Notes: a model not told the origin generated them from the letters alone. A stretch of DNA of 64,000 nucleotides from Hormoscilla sp. GUM202 (GCA_005518205.2 RFFC02000003.1:208527-272526), one strand, 5' to 3'. Numbered from the stretch's first letter, positions 8,552 through 18,422 are shown. Numbers and translations are program-made.

Positions 8552-8552
8552 G

Positions 8553-8701
8553 CGAGGATCTTTCTGAAGTTCCCCGTTACTGTAACTATCGTTTCCAGCA
8601 TTCCCGATGATGTGATCGTTGTCATCACTCCCGAAGAGGCTATCGTTGTCATCACTCCCGGTGAGGGTTTGAATCATTGGTATTATGAGGTTTTGACTCA
8701 T
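8553..8701 (-). pseudogene. RTX protein N-terminal fragment
   Basis: The frame begins MSQNLIIPMIQTLTGSDDND and has two or three RTX-like units (SLFGSDDNDHIIGNAGNDS). It then runs into unrelated sequence around 8560. It is a truncated calcium-binding repeat gene, probably related to the RTX frame at 8997-9543. Confidence 0.55.
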
Positions 8702-8996
8702 CTAGTCCTCCTGCACCTGCACCTGCCCTGTTACTGTTACACCCCAGATTCTGTTATCAAATATAAATACCTTATAAGTGACTACTGATTGATAAGCATA
8801 AATTATCGATCGCCTGGTTTGTTAACAAAAAAGCGCCAAGTAATTATGCTTAGTTTGATGGCTCGAGAACATTTGTATACAAAGGAATTTGTTCAAGCAC
8901 AACGAGATTGTCGGGAGTGCTGTTCAATGAAATGTATTGGGGGTCCCGGAACGTGCATGAGACAGTGCAATGTAATCGCACTGTCTCACAACGGCG

Positions 8997-9543
8997 TTAC
9001 CGTAACCCAACAAAATCAGAAGCATCAATAAGCGTATGATCAATTCCCGACAAAACTGCCAAGATTTGCCCAGAGACCTTGACTTTAATGGAAGTCGAAT
9101 TGCCCAGATGAGAGGTAATTTCTAAATTACTCCAACTCCAATCTCCTTCTAACTGGATAGAGTCTATGCCATCCTCAAAGTCGCGGATGGTTGCGAAACC
9201 ATTTGGGTTCAAGACAAAAGTATCCGCACCCTTACCCCCGATGAGGGTATTGTTTCCACTACCCCCGCCGATCCAATCGTCTCCATAACCCCCGTTGAGG
9301 TAATCGTCTCCATAACCCCCCATGAGAGTATCGTTTTGAGCACCCCCGTCGAGGTAATCGTCTCCACTATCCCCGCTGATGAAATCGTTTCCATCACCCC
9401 CGTCGAGGCTATCGTTTCCATTACCCCCGCTGATGAAATCGTTTCCATCACCCCCGTCGAGGCTATCGTTTCCATTACCCCCGCTGATGAAATCGTTTCC
9501 ATTAAGCTGTCGCGCATCCTGCAGAGTCGAGGTGGACTTTCAC
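8997..9543 (-). pseudogene. RTX repeat protein, N-terminally truncated
   Basis: The frame is open from just after a TGA near 9544 and has no clear start codon before the repeats. It carries about nine nonapeptide units, including GNDFISGGNGNDSLDGGDG repeated as an 18-residue duplicate. These are followed by the post-repeat domain GADTFVLNPNGFATIRDFED and the ending LIDASDFVGLR. The long 54-bp period makes adjacent DNA units nearly identical, so copy number may vary. The 3' flank is shared with the RTX gene at 4252-4956. It is most likely the surviving C-terminal half of a secreted calcium-binding protein. Confidence 0.65.
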
Positions 9544-9731
9544 CACCATCATCTATAAGTTCTCCGGGCTAATGGAACCCTGGTGGGAGTCCCTCACCGG
9601 TCCCTTGCGGGATATTCACCGGCGATTTATACCAAACGAATCGCACACTACATTTAGATTAACAAATTTGATAGACTTTTGGCAAGGATTGATGTAGTCC
9701 CCGGGCAAGTGGGCAGGCGATCGTAGATCGC

Positions 9732-11609
9732 TCAGGCGATCGCCAGAACCCGATCTTGAATGCGTTCGATGCTGGCGGTAGGAATAGCAGCAATGAGTTG
9801 GCGAGTGTACTCCTGTTGTGGTTGGTTGTAAATATTCTCCGCGCTGGCAATTTCGACAATTTTACCTTTGTTCATCACCGCGATCCGATCGCTCATAAAC
9901 TTAACCACACTCAAGTCGTGAGAAATAAAGATATAAGTCAGTTCAAACTCGGACTGTAATTCCTTGAGGAGGTTCAAAACTTGGGCCTGTACCGAGACAT
10001 CTAAAGCTGAAACCGACTCATCACAGATAATAAACTGAGGATTGAGTGCCAAAGCACGGGCAATACATACCCGTTGGCGCTGTCCGCCGGAAAATTCGTG
10101 GGGCCTGCGACTCATCCAGTCAGGTGAGAGTCCTACCCTTTCTAACAGATAGGCACAGCGCGTGTGTCGTTCTTTAGCATTACCCCGGCTATAAATTTCC
10201 AGGGGTTCCATGATAGTTGCGCCAATGGACATGCGCGGATCCAGGGAACTAAAAGGGTCTTGAAACACGATTTGCATTTCCCGCCGCAACTGTCGCAGGC
10301 TCCTTTTGTTAAGATGAGTGATATCTTCACCTGCAAATAGCAGCTTGCCACTCAGAGGTGGCACCAATTGCAGCAAACTGCGTGCCAATGTAGTTTTACC
10401 ACAGCCCGATTCTCCTACCAATCCCAGGGTTTCCCCGGGATAGACTTCAAAGGAGACATTATTCACGGCCATAAAATAACGATTGGTTTGGCTAAACATG
10501 CCCTTGACTGGAAAGCCAACTTTTAGGTTTTGCACAGATAAAAGCGGCGCTTTCTGCTGGAGTGCGAAAGAGCGTTCTTCTAGCTGAGTTGGACTCACTT
10601 CCTTGATAGCGGCCGTGTCAGCTTTCTCTGGCATCTCCTGGGTTCCCGTAGCAGTAGTCACCACTTCCATAAACTCACAGATGGTGGGCAGATATTCCAG
10701 GCGTACTGTTGGTTGGGGACGGCAGGCGAGCAAACCTTTGGTGTAGGGATGCTGCGGGTTGGAGAAGATGTCCAAGACTGACCCGACCTCGACAATTTTA
10801 CCCTGATACATGACTGCTACGGTATCGGCAATTTCGCCAATCACGCACAGATCGTGACTAATGAAAATCATCGATATGCCCTGTCGCGTTAGTTGCCGCA
10901 ACAGGTCGAGAATGGTAGCTTGGACTGTAACATCCAGGGCTGTGGTGGGTTCGTCGGCAATCAATAGCACCGGATCGCTTGAAATTGCCATGGCGATCAT
11001 CACGCGCTGAATTTGCCCCCCGGAGAGTTGGTGGGGATAGCGTTTGAGGATCTCCTGTTTTTGGCTATTTACTAGACGCTGGAGTTCTTTGTCCCTTGGT
11101 TCTTCCCTCTGCTGGGGCCATTCTGCTAGCAGTTGTTCCTTCAATGCTTCGTCTGATGGCAGGAGTTTCACTTCTTGCAAAAGCCCGATCGCCCGGCGTC
11201 TGGCCTCTGGGGGGGAAACATTTTGATGCTGTATAATTGCTTCGGTCAGTTGGAAGCCGATGCTATAAACTGGATTGAGGGAACTCATCGGTTCCTGGAA
11301 GATCATCCCCATCTTGCCACCCCGAAGTTGCTGCATTTGTTGCGGTGAAAGTTGCCGAAGGTTGACCGGTTCGGCGTCCCCTGTCTCGCGAAACCAAATT
11401 TCGCCCCCGGCGATCGTACCTTCCGGCCTAGGTACCAGATCCATCACTGCTAGGGAGGTAACTGATTTGCCCGATCCTGATTCTCCCACAATTCCCAAGC
11501 TTTGTCCTCGTGCTACTTTCAGGGAGATATCGTCAACTGCTTTAATCAGTTTTTCGTCAGTTTGGAATTGGACTCGCAGATTGCGTACTTCTAATACTAT
11601 ATCACTCAT
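9732..11609 (-). CDS. Peptide ABC transporter, fused double ATP-binding protein
   Basis: This ~625-residue protein holds two OppD/OppF-type ATPase domains in one chain (DppD-DppF fusion or GsiA-like), energising a peptide, glutathione or nickel importer. Domain 1 has Walker A GESGSGKS, signature LSGGQIQRVMIA and Walker B VLLIADEPTT. Domain 2 has Walker A GESGCGKT, signature FSGGQRQRVCIA and Walker B FIICDESVSALD. Each has the C-terminal oligopeptide-transporter extension (HPYTKGLLACRP in domain 1, QEYTRQLIAAIP in domain 2). The ATG at 11609 (MSDIVLEVRNLRVQF) is preferred to the in-frame GTG at 11645. No permease or binding protein gene is adjacent, so the substrate is unknown. Confidence 0.92.
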   Translation of the reverse strand: MSDIVLEVRNLRVQFQTDEKLIKAVDDISLKVARGQSLGIVGESGSGKSVTSLAVMDLVPRPEGTIAGGEIWFRETGDAEPVNLRQLSPQQMQQLRGGKMGMIFQEPMSSLNPVYSIGFQLTEAIIQHQNVSPPEARRRAIGLLQEVKLLPSDEALKEQLLAEWPQQREEPRDKELQRLVNSQKQEILKRYPHQLSGGQIQRVMIAMAISSDPVLLIADEPTTALDVTVQATILDLLRQLTRQGISMIFISHDLCVIGEIADTVAVMYQGKIVEVGSVLDIFSNPQHPYTKGLLACRPQPTVRLEYLPTICEFMEVVTTATGTQEMPEKADTAAIKEVSPTQLEERSFALQQKAPLLSVQNLKVGFPVKGMFSQTNRYFMAVNNVSFEVYPGETLGLVGESGCGKTTLARSLLQLVPPLSGKLLFAGEDITHLNKRSLRQLRREMQIVFQDPFSSLDPRMSIGATIMEPLEIYSRGNAKERHTRCAYLLERVGLSPDWMSRRPHEFSGGQRQRVCIARALALNPQFIICDESVSALDVSVQAQVLNLLKELQSEFELTYIFISHDLSVVKFMSDRIAVMNKGKIVEIASAENIYNQPQQEYTRQLIAAIPTASIERIQDRVLAIA

Positions 11610-11645
11610 GGGGGTTAAGCTGGGATCTGTTCTACGTGACGACAC

Positions 11646-12062
11646 ACTTTACGGAAATTTTTGCCTCCTGTTTATAGACGCAGTTTGTTACACAGATTTT
11701 TGGGCTGTGGATCTTGACAGCCCTGTCAAGATCCACAGGAAGCATACAAAACAGTAATCCCTAGTAAACGTCACAAAGCCGTAGTCAAAGAAAGTGGAAA
11801 AACTAATCATGTGGAAAAACTAATCATATTGAAAGGTTAAATAACACTTTGAGGCAAAGGTAAGGGCGATTGGTTCGTCAAACATTATCATTTTCAAAAA
11901 AACTGGAAAATAATATAGGCGCTATTTGGTATTTTGCGCATGAATATAATAAATCTTTGTCGGGTTAGTTGTGTCATCATCACATGTTTATCACCACCTT
12001 TTGGGGAAAGAATCGGCTTCGTTGCCACCATCATCCCCAAATAGCATATTTTCCCAGAGCAG
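11646..12062. other. Intergenic region with palindrome and direct repeat
   Basis: No gene was seen. It contains a perfect 34-bp palindrome (11705-11738) and a tandem direct repeat of GTGGAAAAACTAATCAT (11794-11810 and 11811-11827). The rest is AT-rich. Confidence 0.7.
11705..11738. repeat. Perfect 16-bp inverted repeat
   Basis: CTGTGGATCTTGACAG and its exact reverse complement are separated by two bases. It lies upstream of the ABC gene start, on the promoter side. No T-run follows, so a classical terminator is unlikely. It could be an operator or a dispersed palindrome. Confidence 0.8.
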
Positions 12063-12569
12063 TCAATGCCTTGTAGGGGTGATAATCTGACTATTGCGGT
12101 GCGATCGCCAGTCCCACCTCTGCATCCGCTGGTCTCCTAAAGCTGTTTCGCAGGCGCTGAGCACCAGCAATTCGAGCGGGCTTGGTTCCTGTTCTCTAGT
12201 GCGCAGTAATCGATCCAGTTGTTTTACATTTATTTTACTATCCCAGGTCAGGATAAAAGTTTCCTCTGTCTGGGAGCTGAGCTGACCGTGAGTTGCCAGA
12301 TGCACGATCGGAAATAGCGCCTCGGCGATCCGATCCTTTAGGCTTTGGCTAGTAAACTGCTGATTTAGCAGCACTTCGGCAGGCACTTGAGATTTAATTT
12401 TATTCAATTCAAATTCTACTCCTGGCAGGGCCGCAAACCCCTGGCGGGCTACCGTTCCGGAAAAATCGGAAATTCCCATTGTTAAAGCGCTTAACTCTCG
12501 CACCTGGAGTCCCAGAGACTCTAGCAGTTGCAAACCTGGGGTGAGGGCAATTTGATATTTTTCCAGTAG
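12063..12569 (-). pseudogene. CHAT-domain protein fragment
   Basis: The fragment contains the caspase-like CHAT domain with the His motif FPIVHLATHGQ and the Cys motif LLVLSACETALGD. Upstream, the frame is cut by a TAG just before LLEKYQIALTPG, so the TPR or other N-terminal part is missing. After GDQRMQ the frame shifts: the other frame continues AEVGLAIAPQ and stops, where an intact CHAT protein would read on toward GLA-VRAGA. Both ends are therefore broken. CHAT proteins are proteases often linked to regulated cell death or defence. Confidence 0.8.
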
Positions 12570-14017
12570 CTATTCTCCCCTTGCATAGAGTTCCCTGCCC
12601 TGCTGACTTTCCCTCACCCCTGCTATTTCTGTTCCGATTGCTGCTGCTGGTTGGACTGCCAGCACATACAATAGAGATGCTAGGACGAGCGATCGCCTCT
12701 TTCTGCTGCCTCTACCCGATTTTTCCGTTTTTCTCATATTATTTCTATCCTGTCAATTATCTTTTTCGGTGATTTGCCTCCATATCGGGCGGCCCCGCCC
12801 TGGGCGAGCGCCTGTTGTCTTAGCATAACATTTTCTCTAGGCTACTGTCAAGCTTGGTTATGTCTTCAGCTTGGGCCATCATCACCACTTGCCGTCAATT
12901 ATCTAGATTTTTTGCTTTTGACTCGAAACATTTGATGACTCTTTTCCCTCCCGAACGGCAAATATGAACCAAGCCTTACACCTCTGCACACCTCCGCATT
13001 AATATTTTTGCGGTTATCTCCCACAAGATAACCGCTCTCAAGGATAGCAATTATATGTATCGTTGGAAAACGAAAATAACTAGAGTTTACCCCATGGGCG
13101 ATCGCAAAAAGCGGTCCTGATACAGCGCCAATCAAAATCAGCTGTCGGCGTGAACCAGTAGTGAGGATGGCCAGGAGCAGGGAGGGGGGAGCAGGGAGAA
13201 GGGAGAGCTCTTATCGGATACCCCAGAATGTTTGCACTTTTGATTTAGACTAGCTATACATGAATTTAGTCAAAAGTAGGCCGGGTCTGCATTTAGCTAA
13301 AATAGGTCGATCCCGATCTTGACGAGTAAGACGGACAATTTGTTCTGTGAGGTAGCCATGTTTGGGCAGAGTGCGGAACCAACGGGGAAAACATCGCGCC
13401 TCTGTCTACTGACATTTCCAGACTTAAGCAATTCTCTCCCATACAAATTCTCTCATTCAAAATTGGGAAACCCTTTTAGAACAAGGATCTCAGCTTTTCG
13501 GCCTATGCAATTAAAATGCACGACAAGCGTCAAATTCCTAAGCCCAGAGCGTTAAGGTTAACAAAGGGTGCATCTGGTGTTTGGCTTCTCGAGCAATTGA
13601 AAATTGTTTTATTGAAAATTGTTTTATTGAGAATTGAGCAAGAGTTAATTTACAATTGCTCCATTTGACCTGAGCCATAGCGCGTAGCGCTTGCACGCGC
13701 AGGACCGGGTCGTGTCATTCGAGAGGGACACCCTATAGGGTGGTATCTCTGGACAGGAGAACCGCCTGTCGGTGCGGCACTGCGTATACGCAATTAGCCA
13801 TTTGACCTGAGCTTCTACAGATCCCATAGTGAGATGTTCCCAGCTCTACTCGATATAGAATAGGCATAATTGATTTATACTGGTTGAGTCTCAATAACTC
13901 TACCAGTATAGAACATTCCTGCGGCGGAGCCTGCGGGAGTGTTTTTTGTCCTACCTCTGTTCCCTTTGGCTTTCCTATTCCTAATGGCATACGTCTACAG
14001 CACTGAGCACTGTCCAG
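12570..14017. other. Non-coding region, decayed sequence and structured segment
   Basis: No intact gene was recognised across 1.4 kb. Features are a GGGAGCAGGGAG low-complexity patch (about 13173-13205), tandem ATTGAAAATTGTTTT units (about 13595-13625), a direct repeat of CCATTTGACCTGAGC (13661 and 13798), and two strong hairpins ending in a T-run (13876-13947). The open frames at 12899-13135 and 13319-13555 show no family motifs. Confidence 0.6.
13876..13947 (+). terminator. Double hairpin with T-run (rho-independent terminator)
   Basis: Hairpin 1 has arms TATACTGGTTGAGT (13876-13889) and the near-complement ending at 13910. Hairpin 2 pairs AACATTCCTGC (13912-13922) with GCGGGAGTGTT (13933-13943) around a GGCGGAGCC inner stem, and runs into TTTTTT. 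This is a good intrinsic terminator for rightward transcription. No rightward protein gene precedes it, so it may end an unidentified RNA. Confidence 0.7.
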
Positions 14018-14152
14018 AAAGTTAGGGATAACGCGATGGAAAGTGAGACCATCATAAAAGCCTTTCTTTGTCAAGTCAACAAAATTATGGACAGTATTGG
14101 GCGCATGAAGCAGCGAACAATTTCAGGCGATCGTGCCCTTTTCGGTTTCCAT
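14018..14152 (-). pseudogene. Cyclophilin-type peptidyl-prolyl isomerase remnant
   Basis: The reverse strand starts METEKGTIA, then shifts frame, then reads [20 protein letters not shown] followed by TFHRVIPNF. This is the start of a cyclophilin (HNFxxLxxxGFYDGLxFHRVIPxF, with the catalytic Arg in FHRV). After NF the homology ends in unrelated structured sequence. A TGA and at least two frame changes lie between 14125 and 14095. The gene is dead and lacks the rest of the beta-barrel. Confidence 0.75.
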
Positions 14153-14421
14153 TATGGCGCGGGTGATTATTTCTCCTTGCTTGTGGGATTCACGGCTATG
14201 TGGCGGTAGCAACAGGTGCGACGCCACCTACCAACAGAACTCGATCATATCAGTGGCTCGGAAGCCCAGCCGGCGGCCCAACACAAATCTTGACAATTCC
14301 CAGGTGAGTGGTATAAGTACCCTGCCATCTGCCGAGGAAGTCAAACCGCTCGATCGGAGTGCTGCCCAGCAAGTACAATTTGAAATACGATCGTCTTTGG
14401 AGCTACCATCACAAAATAATT

Positions 14422-14511
14422 ATGGACATTCTTTCCTTAGGTTGGGTTTCGCTGCTAGTTTGCTTCACCTTCTCGATCTCATTGGTCGTGTGGGGTCGCA
14501 ACGGCTTCTAA
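14422..14511 (+). CDS. petN: Cytochrome b6-f complex subunit VIII
   Basis: This 29-residue membrane peptide starts [13 protein letters not shown] and ends VVWGRNGF, the hallmark of PetN. PetN is an essential one-helix subunit at the edge of the cytochrome b6-f complex in thylakoids. The one hydrophobic segment spans residues 5-24. It is too short for most gene callers. Cys-14 and Ser-19 are small departures from the commonest sequence. A second small membrane-protein frame begins 10 bp downstream. Confidence 0.95.
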   Translation: MDILSLGWVSLLVCFTFSISLVVWGRNGF

Positions 14512-14521
14512 TTGACGCGCT

Positions 14522-14674
14522 ATGAAGTTCGCAATGGAATCTACTGTCGTTTTTAACGTCCTCGTTTTGCTTGGCTTTGGGCTGCTGGTAATTGTCACTG
14601 GCGGCATTATCTATCTTACCCTGGCAGATTGGCGCGATCGCCGACGCCGGGAACGGGATAAGCGCCAAGGCTAA
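14522..14674 (+). CDS. Small single-helix membrane protein, downstream of petN
   Basis: This 50-residue frame reads MKFAMESTVVFNVLVLLGFG, a hydrophobic helix to about residue 33, then an arginine-rich tail (DWRDRRRRERDKRQ). An alternative start is Met-5 (14534). The positively charged C-terminal end after one helix predicts an N-out/C-in protein. It lies 10 bp after petN in the same orientation, suggesting co-transcription. I recall similar small proteins in other cyanobacteria but know no function. Confidence 0.65.
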   Translation: MKFAMESTVVFNVLVLLGFGLLVIVTGGIIYLTLADWRDRRRRERDKRQG

Positions 14675-14816
14675 AAGCCCTAGGGTGGGCACCGCCCACC
14701 TGACGCGCCTGTACCCAGGGATTTTAGTCGTAGGGTGGAATGGCACTGACTAATGTCTCTTGACAACTGACCGCTAGCAACTGACCACTAACAACTGACA
14801 AACTAGCTCTGCCTCT

Positions 14817-17800
14817 ATGGTGCATATCAAGCGCCTGGAACTCACCAATTTCAAGTCCTTCGGCGGCACAAAGGGAATTCCTTTGCTGCCTGGGTTTACC
14901 GTGGTTTCCGGACCAAACGGTTCGGGCAAATCCAATATCCTGGACGCCCTGCTGTTTTGTCTGGGATTGTCCAGTTCTAAGGGAATGCGCGCAGAACGCC
15001 TACCTGATTTGATCAATCATAATCAAAAGGACCGCAAAACCAAAGAAGCCAGCGTCAACGTCACCTTTGACTTGGGGCCCGATAGTGAAGAAGGCCAGTC
15101 CACCGACTGGACTGTCAGCCGCAGAATCAGAGTCACCCGTAAGGGCTACACCTCCACATACTACATCAATGGTGAAACTGCCACCCTCACCGAACTGCAC
15201 GCAGAACTCAACCGCCTGCGGATTTATCCAGAAGGCTATAACGTGGTGCTGCAAGGGGATGTCACCAGCATTATTTCCATGAACTCCAGGGCCAGGCGGG
15301 AGATCATTGATGAATTAGCTGGCATAGCCGAGTTTGACCGCAAAATTGACCAGGCCAAAGAAAAGTTAGATGCAGTTAAGGATCGCGAACAAAGTTCTCG
15401 AATTATTGAAAAGGAACTCATTGGCCAGCGCGATCGCCTGGCCGCAGACCGGACCAAAGCCGAGCAATACCAGCAGCTGCGCGATAGATTACAGCAACAG
15501 CAACAGTGGGAAGTGGTGCTGAAATGGCGATCGCTCAAGCAGCAAGTCTGGCAGCTGCGAGAACAGATCTCCGCAGGCGATCGCTCCCAGGCCCAGATGA
15601 AAGAGGAAGATACTAGCTTATCGAATCAAATAAGTCAAGTAACTACGGAACTGGACAGTCTCAACACCAGGGTAAAAGCCTTGGGAGAAGAAGAAATGCT
15701 GGCCTTACAATCAACCCTAGCGACCCAGCAAGCCGAACAGCGGCAACTAGAACAGCGGCAGCGGGAACTAGGCTCCAGAGAGAAAAACATCAAAGTAACG
15801 ATAGCCAGTAGCGAGCAAGAAATTCAGACAGCTAGACAATCTATTTCGGCTCTGGAAGAACAATACCAGCAAGAGACCCAGCACCGCCAGTTCAGAGAAC
15901 GGGAAGTTACCACGGCCCAAGCTGAATTAGAGCAATGCCGGGAAGCCACAAGTGCGATCGCTAGCGCCGCCCAAGAATGGGTACAGAAACAAGGAGATCT
16001 GAACAGGCAAATCGAGACCATACTGCAAACCCTAGACCCCCAACGTGCCGAACTAGCTCAGTTAGGAGAACGCCAGCACCAGATCGCCCGGGTCATACAG
16101 GAACAACAGCGGCTGATCGAGACCCTAGAGCCAGAAATTGCCAGCAAACAGGTACTCAAAGAAGAATTGCAGGGGAAAATAACTGGTTCTACTCAAGAAA
16201 TCCAAGGGATGGCAGACTCTGTAGCAGCGGTAGAATCAGAACTGCAAACCCAGCAAGAGACGCAAAAACGGCTGCTAGGAGAGCAACGAGACAAACAGCG
16301 ACAACTGGATAAGCTAGAAGCCCAAGCCCAAGCCCAGCAAGAAGTCCAGGGCACCTATGCTAGCAAACTGATCTTGAAAAGAAAGATAGCAGGAGTTTGT
16401 GGATTAGTGGCCCAGCTGGGAATCGTAGAACCGCGCTATCAGTTAGCATTAGAAATAGCCGCAGGGGGGCGGATGGGGAATTTAGTCGTCGAAGATGATG
16501 GCGTTGCCGCAGCCTCCATCGCACTGCTAAAACAAGAACGTGCCGGTAGAGCCACATTCTTACCATTAAACAAAATTAGACCGGGACGGTTTTCCTTCCC
16601 CATGCAGATGCGCTGGGCCAAAGGATTTATTGACTACGCCATTAACCTCATAGAATGCGACTCCCGCTATCGGGATATATTTGCATATGTCTTTGGGAAT
16701 ACAGCCGTTTTTACGGACCTAGAAACAGCCCGCCGCCAGCTGGGGAAATGCCGCATAGTCACCCTGTCGGGAGAACTGCTGGAAGCTTCAGGGGCAATGA
16801 CCGGTGGTAGCAGTAACCAACGTTCCGGGCTGCATTTTGGCACCCAAGAAGCCACAGAATCAGCAGAAGTCCTGGCCCTCAGAGAACGTTTGCAGGCGAT
16901 CGCCCTAATTTTAGCTCGTTGTGAAGAGGAAATACAGGGCCTGGAAGGGGCCAAAGCACAGCAGTCCGTGCAGTTGATCGAAGCAAAGGGTAATCACAGG
17001 GAAAACCAGCTACAGTTAGAACAGCTGCAAAAAGAGATTAAAACAATATCCCAGCAAAAGGAACAAGCCAACCGGCAATTGACCAAGCATCAGACCGAAG
17101 CAACCGCCACCTCAGAACGCTTGCAGGCGCTGCAAAATGAGTTACCAGGGCTGGAGGAGCAACTGGTACAATATCGGCAAGCCCTAGCAGAACTGGAGAA
17201 AGATGAAACGACAGGTGAGTGGCAACAGCTACAGGCGACCATGAGGGAAAAAGAAGCCCAGCTGTCCGAATGCCAACAGGCCCTGCGAGGGTCCCAGCAG
17301 CGGTTGCAGGATCTGGAAAATCAGCGCGATCGCACTCAGGCAAAAATCCAGCAATTAGAACAACGTATAGTAGAATTGTCTCAAGAGCAATCACTCCTCG
17401 GCGTCGATCTCTGTGAAGTCAGCGCTAAGCAATCAGCAATCAGCAGTCAGATAGAGGAAACACAAACGCAACTGTCAGAGATTTCCGAGAGATTAGCAGC
17501 AGTCAAACAGGAACGCGATCGGGTAGAAGAAAAACTGCGGCAACAACATCTGGAGCAACAACAACTACAATTCCAGCTCAGCAAGCTGATGGAAGCTCAG
17601 CAAACCCGTCGCCAGGAACTAGAAACCCTGGTTAGCCAGCTGGAAACCACCCAGACAGAACTGCCCGACCCATTACCGGAGGTACCAGAAGAACTGAGCA
17701 TCTCCCAGCTGCAAAAAGAACTGCGCAGCCTCTCTAAGCGCCTGCAAGCACTCGAACCAGTCAACATGCTAGCCATCGAAGAATACTCCCACACTCAAGC

Positions 17801-18353
17801 GCGCCTAGAGGAACTTACAGAGAAACTAACTATACTAGAGAAAGAGCGGACAGAACTGCTACTGCGGATAGAAAACTTCACCACCCTGCGGCGGAAAGCC
17901 TTCAAAGGGGCCTTCGACGCCGTTAACGAAAACTTCCAGACCATATTTGCCGAACTGTCCGACGGCGACGGCTACTTGCAGCTAGAGGCTCCTCAAGACC
18001 CCACTAGCGGCGGTCTCAACCTGGTAGCCCATCCCAAAGGGAAGCCAGTGCAGCGGTTAGCCTCTATGTCCGGCGGCGAAAAATCCTTGACAGCACTGAG
18101 TTTTATCTTTGCCCTGCAACGGTATCGCCCCTCGCCCTTCTACGCCTTTGATGAAGTGGATATGTTTCTGGATGGAGCAAACGTAGAGAAGTTAGCTAAA
18201 ATGATTAAACAGCAAGCTATGCAAGCACAGTTCATAGTAGTGAGTCTGCGACGCCCCATGATTGAATCGAGTGAGCGTACCATTGGCGTTACTCAAGCCC
18301 GGGGAGCCTATACCCAAGTGCTGGGCATCAAAATACGCGGCTCCCAGACATAG
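14817..18353 (+). CDS. smc: Chromosome segregation protein SMC
   Basis: This 1178-residue SMC ATPase is full length. The N-terminal ATPase half has Walker A GPNGSGKSNILDAL at residues 33-46, and its Q-loop follows. Long coiled coils cover about 165-500 and 680-1010. The hinge lies at about 515-660, including GGRMGNLVVEDD and SGAMTGGSS. The C-terminal half has the signature SMSGGEKSLTALSFIFALQ and Walker B FYAFDEVDMFLD. SMC dimers with ScpA/ScpB condense and segregate chromosomes; neither partner is adjacent. The start at 14817 gives the canonical MVHIKRLELTNFKSFG. A degenerate TGACAAC-type repeat lies directly upstream. Confidence 0.97.
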   Translation: MVHIKRLELTNFKSFGGTKGIPLLPGFTVVSGPNGSGKSNILDALLFCLGLSSSKGMRAERLPDLINHNQKDRKTKEASVNVTFDLGPDSEEGQSTDWTVSRRIRVTRKGYTSTYYINGETATLTELHAELNRLRIYPEGYNVVLQGDVTSIISMNSRARREIIDELAGIAEFDRKIDQAKEKLDAVKDREQSSRIIEKELIGQRDRLAADRTKAEQYQQLRDRLQQQQQWEVVLKWRSLKQQVWQLREQISAGDRSQAQMKEEDTSLSNQISQVTTELDSLNTRVKALGEEEMLALQSTLATQQAEQRQLEQRQRELGSREKNIKVTIASSEQEIQTARQSISALEEQYQQETQHRQFREREVTTAQAELEQCREATSAIASAAQEWVQKQGDLNRQIETILQTLDPQRAELAQLGERQHQIARVIQEQQRLIETLEPEIASKQVLKEELQGKITGSTQEIQGMADSVAAVESELQTQQETQKRLLGEQRDKQRQLDKLEAQAQAQQEVQGTYASKLILKRKIAGVCGLVAQLGIVEPRYQLALEIAAGGRMGNLVVEDDGVAAASIALLKQERAGRATFLPLNKIRPGRFSFPMQMRWAKGFIDYAINLIECDSRYRDIFAYVFGNTAVFTDLETARRQLGKCRIVTLSGELLEASGAMTGGSSNQRSGLHFGTQEATESAEVLALRERLQAIALILARCEEEIQGLEGAKAQQSVQLIEAKGNHRENQLQLEQLQKEIKTISQQKEQANRQLTKHQTEATATSERLQALQNELPGLEEQLVQYRQALAELEKDETTGEWQQLQATMREKEAQLSECQQALRGSQQRLQDLENQRDRTQAKIQQLEQRIVELSQEQSLLGVDLCEVSAKQSAISSQIEETQTQLSEISERLAAVKQERDRVEEKLRQQHLEQQQLQFQLSKLMEAQQTRRQELETLVSQLETTQTELPDPLPEVPEELSISQLQKELRSLSKRLQALEPVNMLAIEEYSHTQARLEELTEKLTILEKERTELLLRIENFTTLRRKAFKGAFDAVNENFQTIFAELSDGDGYLQLEAPQDPTSGGLNLVAHPKGKPVQRLASMSGGEKSLTALSFIFALQRYRPSPFYAFDEVDMFLDGANVEKLAKMIKQQAMQAQFIVVSLRRPMIESSERTIGVTQARGAYTQVLGIKIRGSQT

Positions 18354-18422
18354 CTTCCGATTAGCTAATAGTATTATTAGTACATACAATTCGATCAGAT
18401 CAACAGGACTCTGCCCATTATA

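Noticed and set aside
9209..9572. Open frames of METIASTGV / VSITPVEAI repeats
   Set aside because: They are alternative frames of the RTX repeat, whose own frame gives the GGxGxD pattern.
12899..13135. 78-codon reverse frame
   Set aside because: No motif or ribosome site; includes the HIP1 sequence and lies in a decayed region.
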